Source: Lantana camara (taxonomy: Eukaryota; Streptophyta; Magnoliopsida; Lamiales; Verbenaceae). From it: a stretch of 64,000 nucleotides of DNA. The DNA is taken from the NCBI GenBank assembly GCA_037501455.1, contig CM074861.1:92605001-92669000 (forward strand). Direction: 5' to 3'. Positions 1-10,493 of the stretch are shown here, piece after piece. Within the stretch, counting starts at the first letter, position 1. Every line of letters begins with the position of its first letter. The notes under the pieces were generated by a model that was not told where the DNA came from, did not search any database, and saw only the letters and a program-made list of their open reading frames with translations. A program made the position numbers and the translations under genes.

Positions 1-1207
1 GGGAGAGAGTGATTTTTGTGTGTTGAATGTGAGATATAAATGAGGCTTAAGGGGGGTATTTATAGGTAGTCAAGAGGGGTTTCTAAGCAATAAATGAGAT
101 TTTATGGGAGATGTGGTTGCCTAAGGTTTCAACAAATGCTTGGTAATTAAATTGGAGATGTGGTTTAATTTCATGATGAACAAATGCTAGGTTATTAACT
201 AAGAAATGTGGAGAAATTATGCTCATTTGTTCATTTCTTCTAGAAGAGCATGAGGTCATGGATGATGTCATTTGGAATAAAAATAAATGTAAAAATAATA
301 TAAAATTTATTCAAGAGTCGAGAGGTAAAATTTTGATGTAGTGAATTAATGGAAAAATGAATGAAAAATGAGCTTCGTTTTAGTTATAAACATGAAATAT
401 TTGGAGTTTTTGTTTATAAATTATGAACATTGAAGATGATGAAAATCATGAGAAAATTATATAATCGAAGCTAGGATGAAGTTTAAAGTTTGGAAAAATC
501 ACTATGTTGTAGAGAAAAATTCAAGGATCGTTATAAATATAATTTCGACTATTGAATAAAAGCTAATTATTTTAAAATAAAATGATGATTTTTAAATAGG
601 AAAATATTTATAAATATGCTATAGGTGAAATCGAGTTTTTGGTAAATGCATGAAAATTCATGAAATAATTTGAGGGTCGTTTTGGTTATAATTTTGAATA
701 TCAAAAGGTAGGTGAATAAGGTTTTATTGATGATCGAATCATAAGCTAGGGTTTTTGCCGGTTTTTGATACTACGGGAGTTAGGATAGGAATTATGGTTT
801 AAGGAGAGTATCACGATCCTCGAAATAATGTGAGGATTATTTTGGTTAAAATATTGGGTAGTGAAAGTGTTTCGGGAGATGTAGGAATATTTTTGGGCTG
901 TAGGGGTATTTTCGTAATTTCCAACCTAAAACTGTAGGAATGGGTTTTGAAGCATATGAGGGGTTTTTAGGTGCTAGAAAGGAATGATTACTAGAATTCT
1001 AGGATTTTATGAAAAGAGTTTCAAGGCACGAGTTAAAAGAGAAAAGAATTAAATCTATGAACATTTAGTAAAATGTAACACATAAAAACACATGAGTCAC
1101 ATAAAATGCAATGCATGAAGTGAGTTAATAGGGATCGAGGTTATAAACGCTTCCTGAGTTGCCCTTTACTTACCTTTCTCAACTTGGCCCTGAGTAGGGC
1201 TGTTACA
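1..1207 (-). repeat. 3' LTR (partial) of the Tekay-type element
   Basis: On the minus strand the LTR begins TGTAACAGCCCTACTCAGG at position 1207, directly after a polypurine tract, as expected for a 3' LTR. It continues to the window edge, so its length is at least 1207 bp and its far end is not visible. The same first 19 bases recur at 4479-4497 in the scar at the other end of the element. I see no gene in this AT-rich stretch. Confidence 0.85.
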
Positions 1208-1225
1208 ATCTTCCCCCCTTTAAAA
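1208..1225 (-). other. Polypurine tract of the Tekay-type element
   Basis: Read on the minus strand this is a purine run (AAAGGGGGGAAGA) ending three bases before the TGTAACA that opens the LTR. It would prime plus-strand DNA synthesis during reverse transcription. Confidence 0.8.
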
Positions 1226-1235
1226 GAATCTGTCC

Positions 1236-3401
1236 TCAGATTCTATTACTGTCCTTGAACAGTCTTGGGTAATGTTTCAACATCTTTTCCTCTGTCTCCC
1301 AAGTCTGTTCTTCTGTACCATTTCTTTTCCACAAGATTCTAACGAGGGGAATTCTTCGGTTTCTCAACTCTTGGAATTTCCTATCCAAGATTCTGACTGG
1401 CTTCACTTCATAAGTAAGGTCGGGTTCCAGTGGTACTTCTTCAACAGGTAGGATATGTGAATCATCAGCAAAGTACTTGCGGAGTTGGGACACATGGAAT
1501 ACGTTATGTATTCCAGTAAGACTTGCTGGTAGGTCTAGGCGATAGGCTGTTGGACCGATACGTTCTAGTATCACAAAAGGTCCAATATATCGAGGGTTTA
1601 GTTTTCCTCCATTCCCAATTCGTATAAACCCTTTTCTTGGAGATGCTTTCAAGAATACCTTTTCGCCTATTGCGAATTCTATGTCCCTTCTTCGATTATC
1701 AGCATAACTTTTCTGCCGATCTTGGGCAGCTTTCATTCTTTGTTTGATGATTTCAACTTTCTCTGTTGCTTCTTCTACCCAACTCTTAGCAATATTCCCT
1801 TGGGATTTCCTTTTAATTTCCTTGGTTTCATCCATATCCCAGTATAATGGAGATCTGCATTTTCTTCCATATAGGGCCTCATAAGGTGCAGCTTGGATTG
1901 AGGCTTGATAACTGTTATTATATGCAAACTCCACAAGGGGTAGGCAATCTTTCCAATTATCTTGGAAATCTAAGGCGCAAGCCCTTAACATATCTTCCAG
2001 GTATCTGATGGTTCTTTCAGACTGCCCATCAGTTTGAGGATGTGCTGCTGTGCTGAAGTTTAACTTGGTACCCATCATTTCTTGAATATTTTGCCAAAGT
2101 TGTGAGGTGAACTTTGGGTCCCTGTCTGAAACTATTCCAAGAGGTACTCCATGCAACCGAATAATTTCTTTTTGATAAAGCTTGGCTAACGAATTAACAT
2201 TATCGGTTGTTTTGACAGGTAAGAAATGTGCGGATTTTGTTAATCTATCGATGATAACCCAAATACCATAAAATCCTCCTTTTACTTTGGGTAATCCGTA
2301 AACAAAATCCATGGTTACCTGATCCCATTTCCAAGTAGGGATAGATAATGGTTGCAACAATCCTCCAGGTCTTTGATGTTCTGCTTTAACTCGTTGACAA
2401 GTCAAACATTTCTTGATGTAATTGGCTATGTCTCTTTTCATACCGTTCCACCAGAAATGCTTTTTGAGATCTTGATACATCTTAGTTCCTCCAGGATGTA
2501 TCGAGTAACGAGTTTTATGTGCCTCGTCCAATATTTCCTTTCGAACGATACTAGGCACGCAGACCCGATTCTTGTATCTCAAAATCCCTTGATCATCGGT
2601 TTTGAATTTTTCCTCGAGATCCTTTTCTTTGGATTTGAGACATTTCTGAATCCACTCATCCTGAGCCTGAGCTTCTTTTATCTTTTCCTTTAGCGGTGGT
2701 AGTACCACTAAATTTGCTAATCGAGCTCTTGAAATTACTTTCACAGATTTGCGTACGTTACTTGAAAGCTTTCTTGAGAGTGATGCTAAGCTTGACTTCC
2801 GACTTAAAGCATCAGCTACTACATTAGCCTTTCCTGGATGGTACTGGATTACACAGTCGTAATCTTCCAGGAATTCCATCCATCTCCTTTGCCTCATATT
2901 CAACTCTTTTTGAGTAAAAAGGTACCGTAAGCTCTTGTGATCAGTGAAAACTTCAAAAGTTACCCCGTAAAGATAATGTCTCCACTTGGTAAGAGCAAAC
3001 ACAATTGCTGCTAATTCCAAGTCATGAGTAGGGTAGTTTTCTTCGTGGGGTTTGAGCTTTCTTGAGGCATAGGCTATAACTTTTCCATGTTGCATTAATA
3101 CACAACCTAGCCCTTCTTTAGAGGCGTCGGTATAAACTGTATAACCTTCCTTCCCTTCAGGTAAGGTTAGTACTGGTGCAGAAGTCAATCGTTGCTTTAA
3201 TTCTTGAAAACTTTGTTCGCACTGTTTGGTCCATTCAAATTTTCTTTCCTTCTTTGTTAGCTTTGTGAGAGGTGCAACTATCTTGGAGAAGTCCTTTACG
3301 AACCTGCGATAATAGCCTGCAAGTCCTAGGAAACTTCTCACCTCTGATGGGTTCCTTGGTACTTTCCAATTCGTAATTGCTTCAATCTTTGAGGGATCTA
3401 C
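1236..3401 (-). pseudogene. Tekay-type pol, RNase H, integrase and chromodomain-like part
   Basis: About 720 codons are open after the in-frame stop. The first residues ([23 protein letters not shown]) are the RT/RNase H connection. RNase H follows with [10 protein letters not shown] and DHKSLRYLF. The integrase zinc-binding region has HPGG...CLTCQ. The catalytic core shows [21 protein letters not shown] and GQSERTIR, giving D, D and E. The C-terminus carries a chromodomain-like tail ending KHYPRLF, which in chromoviruses is thought to steer integration to heterochromatin. There is no true start codon here; the reading frame simply continues from the RT part, so this is one gene cut by a stop. 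Confidence 0.88.
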
Positions 3402-4436
3402 TTAAACACCTGATCCCGAGATTATGTGTCCAAGGAATGCAACTTTTTCTATCCAGAATTCACATTTGCTGAACTTAGCATATAGCTTATGATCTCGCAA
3501 AGTACTCAACACTATGCGAAGATGTTCAACATGTTCCTCAGGTGTTTTGGAAAATACCAGTATGTCATCGATGAAAATGACCACAAATTTATCCAGACAT
3601 GGTCGGAATATCCGATGCATCATGTCCATGAATGCAGCAGGTGCATTGGTCAATCCAAAAGGCATTACTATGAACTCAAAGTGTCCATAGCGGGTATTGA
3701 AAGATGTTTTAGGGATATCCTCCTCCCTAATCTTTAATTGATAATACCCTTGCCTTAAGTCTAACTTTGAATAGACTCGAGATCCTTGAAGGACATCGAA
3801 TAACTCCTCTATATGGGGTAGAGGGTATTTATTCTTTATGGTCATTCGGTTAAGTTCTCGGTAGTCGATGCACATTCGTAATGACCCATCTTTCTTCTTT
3901 ACAAATAATACTGGTGCTCCCCAAGGTGAGGTACTGGGACGGATATATCTTGATTTGATCAAGTCATCAAGTTGTTTTCTCAACTCCTGAAGTTCAGCTG
4001 GGGCCATCCGATAAGGGGTTTTAGAGAAAGGCTCTGCCCCAGGGATTGTATCGATTACAAATTCCAACTCGCGGTCTGGAGGTAACGAGTTTAGATGTTT
4101 TGGGAAAACGTCGAGAAACTCATTTACCACTTCTACCTCCTCAATCTTAAGTTGATCCTTTGGCCTATTTAGGAGATAGGCAATGAATCCTATGGCTCCC
4201 TTCTGAATCAACTTCTTAGCCTCTGTTATAGAAATCATTGCTACTGATCTTTTATCTTCAGGAATCCAACTTTCATCTTGTCCTAAGATGATTTCTTTCT
4301 TGAAACAATCTAACTTAGCATGGTATTTGTAGAGCCAGTCCATTCCCAGAATGATTCCATATCTTGTTATCGGAAGTTCGATGAGGTCCATTGGGTAGTA
4401 ACGGTCACCGATTTGTATAGGGTAGCGTTTAAGTAC
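3402..4436 (-). pseudogene. Tekay-type pol, end of protease and reverse transcriptase
   Basis: The frame opens at the truncation point near 4436 with the end of the aspartic protease (IILGMDWL) and continues through [39 protein letters not shown], the catalytic FIDDILVFS box, and FLGHIIS. It ends at a TAA at 3402-3404 that lies in the same frame as the downstream RNase H/integrase part, so the stop is a single substitution-type lesion. The catalytic DTG/DSG of protease and all of gag are lost upstream. Confidence 0.88.
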
Positions 4437-4545
4437 AGAGAAATCATTGGGAAGTTACAGTATAGGTCCTGAGTAGGTCCTGAGTAGGGCTGTTACAGTA
4501 CAGTACTTAAGTAAAGCCAGAGAAATCATTGGGAAGTTCATCTAC
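4437..4545. other. Scrambled breakpoint joining two broken retrotransposons
   Basis: The segment holds two direct copies of a 20-base string (AGAGAAATCATTGGGAAGTT at 4437-4456 and 4519-4538). Between them lie a copy of the Tekay LTR tip (CCTGAGTAGGGCTGTTACA, 4479-4497) and inverted TTAAGTAC/GTACTTAA words. This patchwork of short local copies is typical filler DNA from error-prone double-strand break repair. On its left is a minus-strand Tekay fragment, on its right a plus-strand Tat fragment; both are truncated exactly here. Confidence 0.75.
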
Positions 4546-4550
4546 TTTAA

Positions 4551-5945
4551 GTGCCGCGAGGAGAAAACGAGCGTGCGGACGCTCTGTCCAAGTTTGCATC
4601 AGCTTTGGAGGGCACTTCCGAGCGTTCTGTTACGTTCCTTAGAACTGAGGAACCTTTGATCAAGGAAAGGGTCGCCACCAAAATAATCGCCATGATCGAT
4701 CCAAACGAGCCCTGTTGGCTGGACGACATCGTCGTTTTCCTTAGGGATGGAATTCCCCCCACTGACAAGGTGGAAGCTAGGAAAGTCCGAGGTAAGGCCC
4801 CTCGTTTCGCTTTGGATCCCGAGGGGAGGTTATTCAAGAAATCATTCCAAGGACCCCCAATGAGATGCCTGAGGCCCTCGCAGGCGAAGGAGACGCTTGA
4901 ACTCATCCACAATGGAAGCTGTGGGAATCATTCCGGAGGGCGTACCTTGGCAAAAAAGGTTCTGAGAAGTGGGTTTTATTGGCCTACAGTACTCCAAGAT
5001 GCCATTGAATTTTCGAGGAAGTGCCCTAAGTGCCAATTTCATTCAAATCTCCCTCAATTGCCGGCCGCACAGATGATCCCAATAGACGTCTCTTGGCCTT
5101 TTGACCAGTGGGGAATAGACATCGTGGGCCCCTTGCCCATGGCTGTGGGACAAAAGAAGTTTGTCATTTTAGCCGTCGACTACTTCACCAAGTGGGCCGA
5201 GGCCGAAGCCGTTGCAAAAATCACTTTCAGGGTTGTGAGGGACTTCATTTGGAAAAACATCATTTGCAGGTACGACATCCCGAGGGTGCTTATCTCTGAC
5301 AACGGATCCCAGTTCATAGCAGCCGACACACGAGAGTGGTGTTCTGAGTTGGGGATTGAGCAGCGATTTACTTCTGTAGGACACCCTCAAGCCAATGGGC
5401 AAGCAGAAGTTACCAATAGAATCATTTTGCAACATCTGAAAACCATACTTGAGAGCAAGAAAAGTGAATGGGCTGAAGAGCTGCAAAGAGCGCTTTGGGC
5501 TTATCGCACTACCCCACGAGCGGCCACTGGGGAAACACCTTACGCGCTCGTTTATGGATCAGAAGCAATGATACCGGCGGAGATAGTAAACGAATCCGCT
5601 CGCATCGGCTATTTCGAGCCTCAGCTCAACGATGGCAACAGGAGCTTGGAGTTGGACTTGCTGGATGAAAGGAGAGATAAAGCCTGGGCTAAGATCCACC
5701 ATTATAAAGCCTCTGTGGCCCAACAGTACAACAAGCGTGTAAGGGAAAGAACTTTCCAGCTGGGAGACTTGGTTTTGAAGAAAGTGGAAGTGTCTAGGCA
5801 CGTGGGGAAATTAGACCCCAATTGGGAAGGCCCATTCAAGGTCGTACAACTCAGGGCTAACAACACTTACACCCTGGAGACACTTCAAGGTGAGCGCTTG
5901 CCTCGCCCTTGGAACGCATGTAACCTCCGGCGGTTTTATGTTTAA
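4551..5945 (+). pseudogene. Tat-type integrase (5'-truncated pol)
   Basis: About 464 codons are open. The frame begins with GTG, not a real start; a TAA precedes it at 4548-4550 because of the junction. The first residues (PRGENERADALSKFAS) are the end of the second RNase H. The integrase zinc finger is at about residues 115-165 (IHNGSCGNH ... KCPKC). The core has VDYFTKWAE, ISDNGSQF and NGQAEVTN, so D, D and E are all present. The C-terminal part (RERTFQLGDLVLKKV ... NWEGPFKV) is the usual gypsy integrase tail. It ends at a natural TAA. The surviving part is intact and looks fairly young. Confidence 0.9.
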
Positions 5946-6379
5946 AAGCTCTTTGCAAACCCTGATGTAACAACCCTCTTTGACGGGTTCTATGTACTTC
6001 CAATCACAAGTAAACGGTAACATAATCTTTTTAATTTCTCTAATACTCCTGTTTCTTTGGTTGCTTGAATGGATAAGTCCCACGTCCCTCGTCTTTGCGA
6101 GCGTGGTTGGCAACCCATTCCAATATATATGCTGTTATCTCGTATGGGTTACGCTTGCCAGCACTCTACTCCACATGGGGGGGCGCCCTCATAAGGATAG
6201 ACTGGTTACGCTCACAACCAATTAGGCGAATTGGAAGAAGATTATGAAGAAAATCCTAGTAGGCCTTGGCCGTTTCTTATAACGCCTTGCGCTCGAAAAC
6301 GGGATTTCCTGCAGAGCCAGAAATACGACAAGAGCCAGAGCGCTCGAACGATGGCCTCAGAATCAAGAAGGTATTGCCC
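5946..6379 (+). other. Start of Tat 3' untranslated region
   Basis: This stretch after the integrase stop is non-coding. I see no conserved motif or gene; it leads into the minisatellite repeats. Confidence 0.5.
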
Positions 6380-6745
6380 AAGTCTTGAACGAGGGCAACC
6401 ACTCAGTAAGACCCTCGCACACACTCAAGACTTAGCAAAATCCCCCAAGGGCGGAAGGAATGTCACAAGTCATGAACGAGGGCAACCACTCAATAAGACC
6501 CTCACGATCGCTCAAGACTTAGACAAATTTTCAAGGCTTATGACAAAGGCAAAAATTTATACAAGTCTTGAGTAGGGGGGGGGCAATCTCACAATAAGAC
6601 CCTCACGATCGCTCAAGACTTAGACAAATTTTCAAGATTTATGACAAAGGCAAAAATTTATACAAGTCTTGAGTGGGGGGGCAATCTCACAATAAGACCC
6701 TCACGATCGCTCAAGACTTAGACAAATTTTCAAAGATTTACAGAA
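6380..6745 (+). repeat. Minisatellite in the Tat 3' UTR, unit about 100 bp, with G-runs
   Basis: Units are marked by CAATAAGACCCTCACGATCG at 6491, 6592 and 6690 (periods 101 and 98), with a more diverged copy starting near 6404. Each full unit contains CTCAAGACTTAGACAAATTT and ends AAGTCTTGAGT followed by a run of G (nine at 6575-6583, seven at 6675-6681). CTCAAGACTT and AAGTCTTGAG are inverted repeats, so each unit can fold on itself. Tandem repeats in the 3' UTR are a known habit of Tat/Ogre elements. Confidence 0.85.
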
Positions 6746-7015
6746 GTTAACAAAATTTCTCAAAGTCATAAAGGCTCATCAGAGAAATAAAACATCCACA
6801 GAGTATGCTACACACAGTCTTATTATTACAAGATTTGTTCCAGCAAGCCCTAAATATGAGTTCTGATTCATAAATAAACAAAAGAACACAGTCATGAAAA
6901 ATGGGATGTATATTCACTGCAAGAAACATTACAAGATAAGGGCTCAAAGGCCACTGAACATTGTTTCAAAAGAAGGGAAAAAAGGCATTAAAACAGGAAA
7001 ATACAGAGGAAAGTC
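6746..7015 (+). other. AT-rich spacer between minisatellite and antisense gene
   Basis: No gene is visible. On the minus strand this is the region just downstream of the antisense gene's stop, so it would contain that transcript's 3' UTR and poly(A) site. Confidence 0.4.
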
Positions 7016-7906
7016 TCAGGCAGCTGGAGCAATGTCTTCATCAACGATCACCAGTATGTTTTGGGCCACGGGGCCGTGAACTGGGCCCTCAGGCTCTTGC
7101 GGTTGGGCTTGGGGATCGTCGGGCTCGTTGACAGCAGGAACGGGAACGTTGGCACCCTCGGCGGCTGGGACAGGGGCATCCTCCATGATAAGCTCTTGAG
7201 GCTCATCTTCAAGGTCATTATCTTGAGCGGATTGAGCAGCATCCCCTTCCCGATGAGCGTCCGTGTACTCATCTTGGATCAGCTTAACCAAGAATTCGTA
7301 CTCCATCTCAGCGATGGCGTCCGCGGGGTCGTTGGGGTCCTCATCCACTTCCTCACAGCGCTCGTTGAACATGAGCCCCGTGCCTTCTGCTCCCTTCATA
7401 GCTGGGTCAGTTAACCCCTTGTGGATGCCCTGCTTCACTGCCAAGTTGAAGGCATTCTGGGCCTCATCCAGGCAGTGCAATGAGGCTGCGAAGTTGAAGG
7501 CCTTTGAATGGCAGAATTTGATAAGGGCCTCCTTGTTCGCACGCTCCAGACTCCGAGGCCACTCGCTCACGGCGTCGTTGAATTTCCTCTCGGCCTCCAG
7601 AGCCCTCGCCTTCCAGCTTTCCCGCTCGGTCTCTGCCTTCCTGCAGCGCTCATTAGCCCGGGCCAACTGGTCGCTCAAGCCACTTCGAGCGCTCTCCACC
7701 ACCTGGAAATCCTCCCTCAGTTTTCCCAGCTCCTCCTCCGTTTTATTATACAAATCCTTGAGGGATTCATACTTCGCAATTTCTGCGTCCAACTCCGACT
7801 GAATCTGAGCCGGGTCGTTGGAACGGGCCATCTTCTTGTACTTGGCCTTGCGTTCGGCATAAGTGGAGGCTCGCATTTGCACATTTCGGAGCCGGGGAAG
7901 AACTTG
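7016..7906 (-). CDS. Antisense Tat gene, last exon: coiled-coil protein
   Basis: The exon starts after an ATGCAG acceptor and encodes about 296 residues. Residues 1-35 are basic (MRASTYAERKAKYKKMAR). Residues 40-150 are a strong heptad-type coiled coil rich in E, K, R and L (LYNKTEEELGKLREDF, LARANERCRKAETER). The C-terminal 90 residues are acidic and proline-rich. GC content is clearly higher than in the AT-rich surroundings. It lies on the strand opposite to pol. A function is not known; a matching coiled coil is encoded at the same place in the second Tat element at 62161-62940. Confidence 0.7.
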   Translation of the reverse strand, partial: QVLPRLRNVQMRASTYAERKAKYKKMARSNDPAQIQSELDAEIAKYESLKDLYNKTEEELGKLREDFQVVESARSGLSDQLARANERCRKAETERESWKARALEAERKFNDAVSEWPRSLERANKEALIKFCHSKAFNFAASLHCLDEAQNAFNLAVKQGIHKGLTDPAMKGAEGTGLMFNERCEEVDEDPNDPADAIAEMEYEFLVKLIQDEYTDAHREGDAAQSAQDNDLEDEPQELIMEDAPVPAAEGANVPVPAVNEPDDPQAQPQEPEGPVHGPVAQNILVIVDEDIAPAA

Positions 7907-7991
7907 CTGCATAAATTGGAGGAAAGGGAGTGTTAGCCAAAAAATGCTAACTTACAGAAATTAGCAAAGAAAGCAAGGAGTGAAGACTTAC
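7907..7991 (-). other. Predicted intron of the antisense Tat gene
   Basis: On the minus strand an 85-bp intron runs from a perfect plant donor (CTCT|GTAAGTC) at 7991 to a pyrimidine-rich acceptor (TTTATGCAG|CAAG) ending at 7907. It contains stop codons in the exon 2 frame, and removing it joins exon 2 and exon 3 in phase 0. A second GTAAG at 7955 is also phase 0, but would leave an intron of only 49 bp, too short for plants. Confidence 0.75.
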
Positions 7992-8621
7992 AGAGATTAG
8001 AGCGTGGGCCGCATCATAGGTCACTTTCTCCACAGACTCACTGAAGAGATGCCGGTGATCCGCCGAGAACTGGGCCTTGCTGTATAGATTCTCGGTGACA
8101 GCTTGAGCGAGCGAGCCAGGCCTCAGCAGAACTGGCCCACCGTCGGGAGCAGCTGAGAAGTCTCTGTCCCCTCGTCGGGAGAACCCCCAAAAGTGTTCCT
8201 CCTCTGAAGAGGAAGTATCTCCCTCGCCCTTGGGGCCCTCGGCCACCTGCTTGCCCTTGCCCTTAATTGCCACTGAATCGGGCATCCTCTTCCTCTTGCG
8301 GGAAGGCCTACTGGTGCTCGGTGGGGCCTCGGTTATGGCTAGGGTGGTTACTGGCCCCGTTTGTTCTGCAGCCAGAGTGGGTTGAACGTCTCCCGCTCGT
8401 TCTGTAGTCAACCGCCTCCTGGTCTCTCTGTTAGCCAGTCTACTCTCCCCTCGGCCACGAGGGGGTTGGACCTCTGGAATAGCGCTCGAACTAGCGCCCT
8501 GGCTACCCGCGATTGCTACGATTGCGAGGGCGCTGTTGCTCGCGCTGTTGATCCCCTTGTTGGGTTTGGTTCCTATTGGCATGAGCGAAGCGTGCGGCTT
8601 GTCTGATTCCTCCTGCCATTT
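7992..8621 (-). CDS. Antisense Tat gene, middle exon: basic linker
   Basis: The open frame covers about 210 codons. It may begin after an acceptor at TAATAG|AAATGG (exon from 8621) or GGCAG|GAGG (from 8612); both keep phase 0. The product is low-complexity, rich in S, R, G and E, and has a likely nuclear localisation signal (SRPSRKRKRMPD) and a second basic patch (KGKGKQV), followed by an acidic serine cluster (SSSEEE). It ends with VTYDAAHALIS at the donor. It links the globular N-terminal exon to the coiled coil. The exact upstream splice is unresolved. Confidence 0.6.
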
Positions 8622-8752
8622 CTATTATAGCAACTCCTGCAAAAATGGAAGGTACAAGGGTTATAAATCCTTAAAAAGAATTGTTAAGCGTGCAAATTAC
8701 AAGTACAAAAATACAGTTAGTATTCCTATCTAAAGGTTAGCGCCCTAAGAAT

Positions 8753-9853
8753 CTAACCATCTCTCTCTATGTCACAAGCCGGAGGGTTGTCAAGGTAATA
8801 AGGGTCGTTGGAAAGACCACACAGGAACATGAGCTCCGCATCGTCTATCCAATCTTTTGCTTGAATGAGGTGGCCCTCGTCCCTCAGGGTTGCTGCCAGG
8901 CTCTTGGCCCAATCTTTGGGGAGTGCGGGTGGCAAGCGGCTCTTTGCAAACGAGCCCCATTGCGTGGGCACCCCAAAGCCCTCCTCTGTTGGAGCCTTGA
9001 CGAAGATAAACTTCTCCTTCCAATCGGGGCCATAAGTGCTCGAGGGCGAGTTGATCAGTTTCATATGTGCCTTCGCCTGGACATAATAAAAACCGGCCTC
9101 GGGAGATGAACGAGAGGAGCTGACCACTTGAAAGAGGGCGTTGAAGTTCCGCAAGAAGGGCTCGTAACCCATGCTCTTCATCAGAATCACAAAGCAGGTT
9201 AATAGAGCCAAGCCGTTGGGCACGATTTGTGATGGACAGAGGCCCAGATCATTCAACAAGTGAGCCATCGAGATTGAGATAGGGAACCTCAAGCCTCCTG
9301 AACTCACTGTGTCCACGTATACAACCATTTCATTTGGAGGCGGATTGTTGGCCCGCTCGTGGCTTTCCGGAATTCTCCATGTATAGCGCTCGTCCCAGTA
9401 GATAGGAGCCAACATCGTCTTTATTTCTCCCAAAGTAACTGTGCTGGGAGTCTCCTCAGGAGTGCGCTTGGTGGCCTGGTAGCCTGATCCTTCACCCTCG
9501 TTAGGCCCTTTGGATTTCTGGGATTTCTTGCTTTTTCCTTTATCACGGGCTCTTTCTGAAGGCCCTGTTATGGCTTCAGCGACGGGAAGCGGGTTCACGA
9601 CGGCCACCGTCACGGTATGGCGGTGGGGGTGAGTGGCACTCTGAGTTATGGGGAGAACAACCCCTTGCCTCTCTGCCTCCATTACCAGATTCATCTCCTC
9701 AAAAAGAGGATCCACTCCGCCTGGATTCCTATCCTCCATGGCCATCACTGCCGCCCCCAACTCCTCATCTCTGGGGGAATCGGGAGAAGAGGAACTCTCA
9801 GTGGCCATTTCATGTATTTCACAGGCGAATTCCTCAACGTGTTGGTCAGCCAT
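8753..9853 (-). CDS. Antisense Tat gene, first exon: gypsy-type transposon (PF04195-like) domain
   Basis: The ORF has a real ATG in good context (GCCATGG) and 366 codons. Residues 1-160 are acidic or basic low complexity with a lysine-rich stretch (RARDKGKSKKSQKSKG). Residues 175-310 carry a globular domain with SGGLRFPISISMAHLLNDLG, LCPSQIVPNGLALLTCF and EAGFYYVQAKAH, which I recognise as the Pfam 'putative gypsy type transposon' type found antisense in Tat elements. The frame stops at 8753, but downstream exons continue with matching splice signals, so the annotated end may be within the last exon codons. Its role is unknown. Confidence 0.75.
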   Translation of the reverse strand: MADQHVEEFACEIHEMATESSSSPDSPRDEELGAAVMAMEDRNPGGVDPLFEEMNLVMEAERQGVVLPITQSATHPHRHTVTVAVVNPLPVAEAITGPSERARDKGKSKKSQKSKGPNEGEGSGYQATKRTPEETPSTVTLGEIKTMLAPIYWDERYTWRIPESHERANNPPPNEMVVYVDTVSSGGLRFPISISMAHLLNDLGLCPSQIVPNGLALLTCFVILMKSMGYEPFLRNFNALFQVVSSSRSSPEAGFYYVQAKAHMKLINSPSSTYGPDWKEKFIFVKAPTEEGFGVPTQWGSFAKSRLPPALPKDWAKSLAATLRDEGHLIQAKDWIDDAELMFLCGLSNDPYYLDNPPACDIERDG

Positions 9854-10477
9854 GGCAGAGGCTGAGATTTGGGAGAGATTTAATCTGGGTTAGAGATTGG
9901 GAGTTTTCTGGAAAGAAGCTAGGATTCCCTAAAGGAGTAAAACCTAAGGGATAACAAAATCCTAAAGTCCGAATCTAAAGTTAGCAGAGTTAGAAGATTA
10001 CGCTGGAAGTTTACCTTGAAGATTTCTGAGAAAACTGGAGAAGAGGTTGAAGATGCTCTAAGAACTGGAGTGCGAGAGAGTTCTTTTTGCAAAGGATGCT
10101 TGGAAGTTCTGAATGCGTAAAGAGTAGCAAGATTTCAGAATCTCGTACTTATAGGGATGGGAGTTGGTACCTTTCTCGGCAATGAATTCAAAATGGTAAT
10201 CATTTCCCGCCTAGGAAACCGCCCACTTTATGGAACCGTCACATGCTCCCCAATGCTCACGCGCCCCACGCGCACCCGTATTTAATGCTCTGACGTTTCG
10301 AATGCTTCAGAATAGTACAACATTTAATGCGGGAGCGTTACGAGCGGTCAGTTGAAAAGACCACATTTATAGCGCAATCAGAGGAAAAATTGCTCAGCAC
10401 GCCAAATCCTATACGAGCGTTACATGCGAAAGTTAGAACGTGTCAAAATTCTACAGTCCTTATCACTAAGGACTACA
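9854..10477 (-). promoter_or_regulatory. Upstream region of the antisense Tat gene
   Basis: This stretch between the antisense ATG and the polypurine tract has no ORF I can defend. It should hold the 5' UTR and promoter of the antisense gene. CGAGCG-type words (GAGCGTTACGAGCGG near 10330) recur here and in the LTR that follows. Confidence 0.35.
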
Positions 10478-10493
10478 GAATTGGGGGGCAAAA
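10478..10493 (+). other. Polypurine tract of the Tat element
   Basis: AGAATTGGGGGGCAAA lies immediately before the TGATGGGG that opens the 3' LTR, the expected position for the plus-strand primer. Confidence 0.75.

Larger units (their letters stand above)
1..4436 (-). mobile_element. Truncated Tekay/Del-type Ty3-gypsy chromovirus
   Basis: This is the 3' half of a Ty3-gypsy retrotransposon read on the minus strand. The order is end of protease, reverse transcriptase, RNase H, integrase, chromodomain-like tail, polypurine tract, then the 3' LTR, which runs off the left window edge. The C-terminal tail after integrase (ILDRK...LRN...IPLVRILW...WETEEKM) resembles the chromodomain-like tail of Tekay/Del elements. 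Gag, most of protease and the 5' LTR are missing; the sequence breaks at about 4436 in a scrambled junction. One in-frame stop interrupts pol. The copy cannot move by itself. Confidence 0.9.
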
